NCBI GenBank assembly: GCA_905160935.1
Contig: CAJHZI010000517.1
Coordinates: 2,224,501 to 2,288,500 of the forward strand
Length of the DNA stretch: 64,000 bases
Direction of reading: 5' to 3'
Source of the DNA: Enchytraeus crypticus
Taxonomy: Eukaryota > Annelida > Clitellata > Enchytraeida > Enchytraeidae
Of the stretch, positions 61,510 through 64,000 are shown in pieces. The translations under genes were made by a program, and so were the position numbers. How positions within the stretch are numbered: position 1 is the stretch's first letter; each line of letters begins with the position of its first letter. The notes under the pieces were generated by a model. The model was given only the letters and a program-made list of their open reading frames with translations, had not been told where the DNA came from and searched no databases.

Positions 61510-62865
61510 ATCGTTTTGACTCCGAATATTAAAGACTATTTCAATTAGGTATCTCTAAGGTTGAGATGATCTTTTTCTTGTAACTTTCAAGCTTACTATA
61601 TAACTCTCAACTTTTGCGGTAATATTTTAATCTTAGTGGCTTCATTTTAAAGTTTGAACCTTGAAAAGTCGACAGCAATGTTTAATATTTAATAGACCAT
61701 ATCATGCAAATGCATCTCTATACTTTACGACAAATACATCCAGTAAAATGAACAATATACAATAGAACACATATCACAATATCAATAGCATACAAGCATC
61801 ACAAAACCAAAACGATATCATACTATAGTTACTACAGTTACTATAGTTAAAATACCAGAATCCGAGGGATACTTAAAATAAATCGTAGCACATAATTTAC
61901 ACTGAAGGATAGTGCAAAAATGTGTGTTTGAAGATTCTTTTAGAGCTGTCAGGTGAGTCAGAATGTCTTGTAAAATGAGAAAGTTCATTCCACATTTTGG
62001 GATCTGCTTCACGAAATGACTTGCCATCATTAAACAATCAAAAACTGTAAGTTTTTCTGTTTCCGAAGTTAATATTTAAAATTTCAGTTTACCTTGAGGT
62101 ACAATTTTGTGCAATGGCCCGTATCGTTTCTAAAGCTGCAGTAGATTAGTGCGCCATATATGCTTGGGTAAGTAGGCCTATGTTTTAGGTAGATCAGAAT
62201 AGGAAGGTATGTATTGAGGTGGTATACATGTATGTGTACTGGTATATAAGTCTCTGTTTAAGTTGGATTTATTCTTCAACTAAGGTATGAAATTCTAGTA
62301 TTATTCCCCCTTTACAAATTTATATCTGATGACGTAAAATATTACGACTAGACTGGTGTTACTAGTCTTGTAACTTCCTGAACCAGTCTAATATAATTAA
62401 ATCTAAAAAAATGAAATTAGATGCTGATGAGAGATTTGGAGTACAGTATCTTACTCAGGTCTCACTGGATATTGGAGCTAAAAATATCTACAATCAAGCC
62501 GTATTATGTCAGATTTTCTTGTTTACATCTTGTTGTTAATTCTAAAGTCGCATCTGGAGCAGTCAGATTTCTTTAATTACGATGAAACAAAGAACACGAG
62601 CGAACAAAAACCAATAAGAGATCAAAGGTATGATTTCTGGAGCAAGATCGTTAACTCTGTTAACTTTAGGTCAACAGGGTCAAAACCGTTTCTGAGTTTA
62701 TACAATATTGTGGCTGTCTTAAAAACGTCTCTTGAAATTACTAAAGTTAAAAATAAACAGTTTGAGCACCTCAAGATATTTAAATAATGACCGACAGACC
62801 ATTGACGGGCCGCGACATTCCTTAACCTGATCGGTTCGGAAATTGTATCTCTCTCTTAGTTCAAA
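61510..62865. other. No gene recognised
   Basis: Frame 62506-62787 encodes about 90 residues with no recognisable domain; weak evidence for coding. Confidence 0.4.
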
Positions 62866-62867
62866 GC

Positions 62868-62936
62868 CTACTGGTAGGTCAATGGTATATAACGCCTCCA
62901 CTCTTCTTTGTCTTCCGTTTTCCTCTTAATTAAATA
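62868..62936 (-). mobile_element. RTE-like LINE 3' end fragment
   Basis: On the - strand AAGAGGAAAACGGAAGAC, then GGAGGCGTTATATACCATTG; same terminal region as the 45420 copy. Confidence 0.75.
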
Positions 62937-64000
62937 GACTTTGTTCCTGATCGATTAGTAACTTGCTTTAAAAAATAAAATTTTTACCTTTACCTGCATG
63001 TTTCTTACTGTGTAAAAAATGAATTTAGCTTCCTATTGTCCAGATATATATAAAAATGACTTAAATGATACGACCCAGGTGAACATGGTTGAAAGTTAAA
63101 AGAAAAATATAGACCTGCTTCAGATGGGCACAGTAATTTCTAAGCTACGGATTGAATAAAGTATTTGGAAGTAAGTCTAGATCAGGACTTCGTGTTTGAC
63201 TTCGTAATCGGCTTCTTAATTCCTCTTTATGAATTTGAAATCTAGACTGTGAGAAAAACGTTTTTTGATACCATCCATTATGACCATAAAGCACAAAACA
63301 GAATTGAATTGCACTTATCTTTAGCAGTTATTGCATTTATCGGTACCTTTTACCAGTTAACTCGCAGTTTTTGCATAGCGCGTCAAGAAAGGTTGAAAAC
63401 CTCAGTCACTGATCCTTTTAAGAGGACGAAATCATTATGTTATGAGTCAGATAACAAAATTCCTCGAATTCTCCAGTCTAGTTAAGAATTAAAGTGATAT
63501 CACTTGTGTTTATCTAAAACACAGAGCGTGTTTACTGTCTAAGTTTATAATATTATTTATATATAGACACTGGTCGTTCAGACAGGGTATATTTTTAAAG
63601 TCCAAATAAATAGAGAGCTTACGAAGATCCTAGATATATAGCGCAAATCATGCTGAGGTAATAATGGTATTCGCATAAGCTTCTGCGTATATTCTCTTGA
63701 ATTATTATAATTATTATATCCACCTTAGCAATTACGTTTTAGACTATAAAATATTTAATTCTATTCCGTTTGATTCATATTTTCGGCAACACAACTAATG
63801 GCTGAATTTCTTCTGAATAAATAAAAGAAATAATGAATAAAAATGAGCAATAATGCAAGTAATCATCGAGAATAAATGGTTTATTATCGTATATTGTATG
63901 CTAAATAAGCAACATATTTAGGCAGAGACCAAACCTTTCCTTCGAGAATATAATAATATTGTCTGCTGAATATATTGTGTCTAGTTATCGAAAATGATTA
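62937..64000. other. No gene recognised to the window end
   Basis: AT-rich. The frame 63249-63485 (about 78 codons) has no recognisable domain. Confidence 0.4.

Overview
The window is AT-rich animal nuclear DNA. The multi-exon genes have GT-AG introns, microsatellites and minisatellites are abundant, and there are CR1/L2-like and RTE-like LINE remnants, many tRNA-derived SINEs, a hAT-type MITE and eukaryotic tRNA genes. The gene families suggest an invertebrate, most plausibly a lophotrochozoan: a peptide GPCR resembling trissin receptors, an expanded set of intronless LicD/fukutin-like transferases, and paired SLC46-like transporters. The species cannot be named from the sequence.

Layout. 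1-6.8 kb: two broken copies of one CR1/L2-like LINE ('LINE-A') and minisatellites. 7.7-17.2 kb: three + strand exons of a class A GPCR whose N-terminal exon is not visible. 19.5-41.5 kb: a head-to-tail + strand array of five single-exon LicD-like genes. Three are intact (19494, 25751, 40294), one is frameshifted with an early stop (33402), and one is frameshifted and has lost its catalytic motif by deletion (36055). 43.8-56.9 kb: two tandem - strand SLC46-like major facilitator genes with three coding exons each and identical intron phases. 50.3-50.9 kb: three identical tRNA-Thr(AGT) genes and a decayed fourth, lying between the two transporters. 61.4 kb: a tRNA-Pro(AGG). I recognise no gene in the last 2.5 kb.

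Most of the rest is retroposon-derived. At least six repeat families each carry their own simple-repeat 3' tail: (TTA)n, (GTT)n, (TTGA)n, (GA)n, (GAA)n and (GAT)n. LINE-A, the tRNA-SINE and a (TTGA)n-tailed family share a 3' motif: CTGACA, a 5-bp hairpin whose stem changes by compensation between families, then GAGGAAAC and GACGTTAA. A recognisable version with the same spacing lies just after the stop codon of four of the five LicD-like genes. I consider this the most interesting signal in the window.

Two other patterns stand out. Short tandem duplications repeatedly cover exon edges: copies of splice donors, acceptors or exon ends lie beside the real ones in all three multi-exon genes. The three intact LicD genes each have a perfect TGACGTCA (CRE) about 190-220 bp upstream of the ATG; the deleted paralogue has a one-base variant at the same place.
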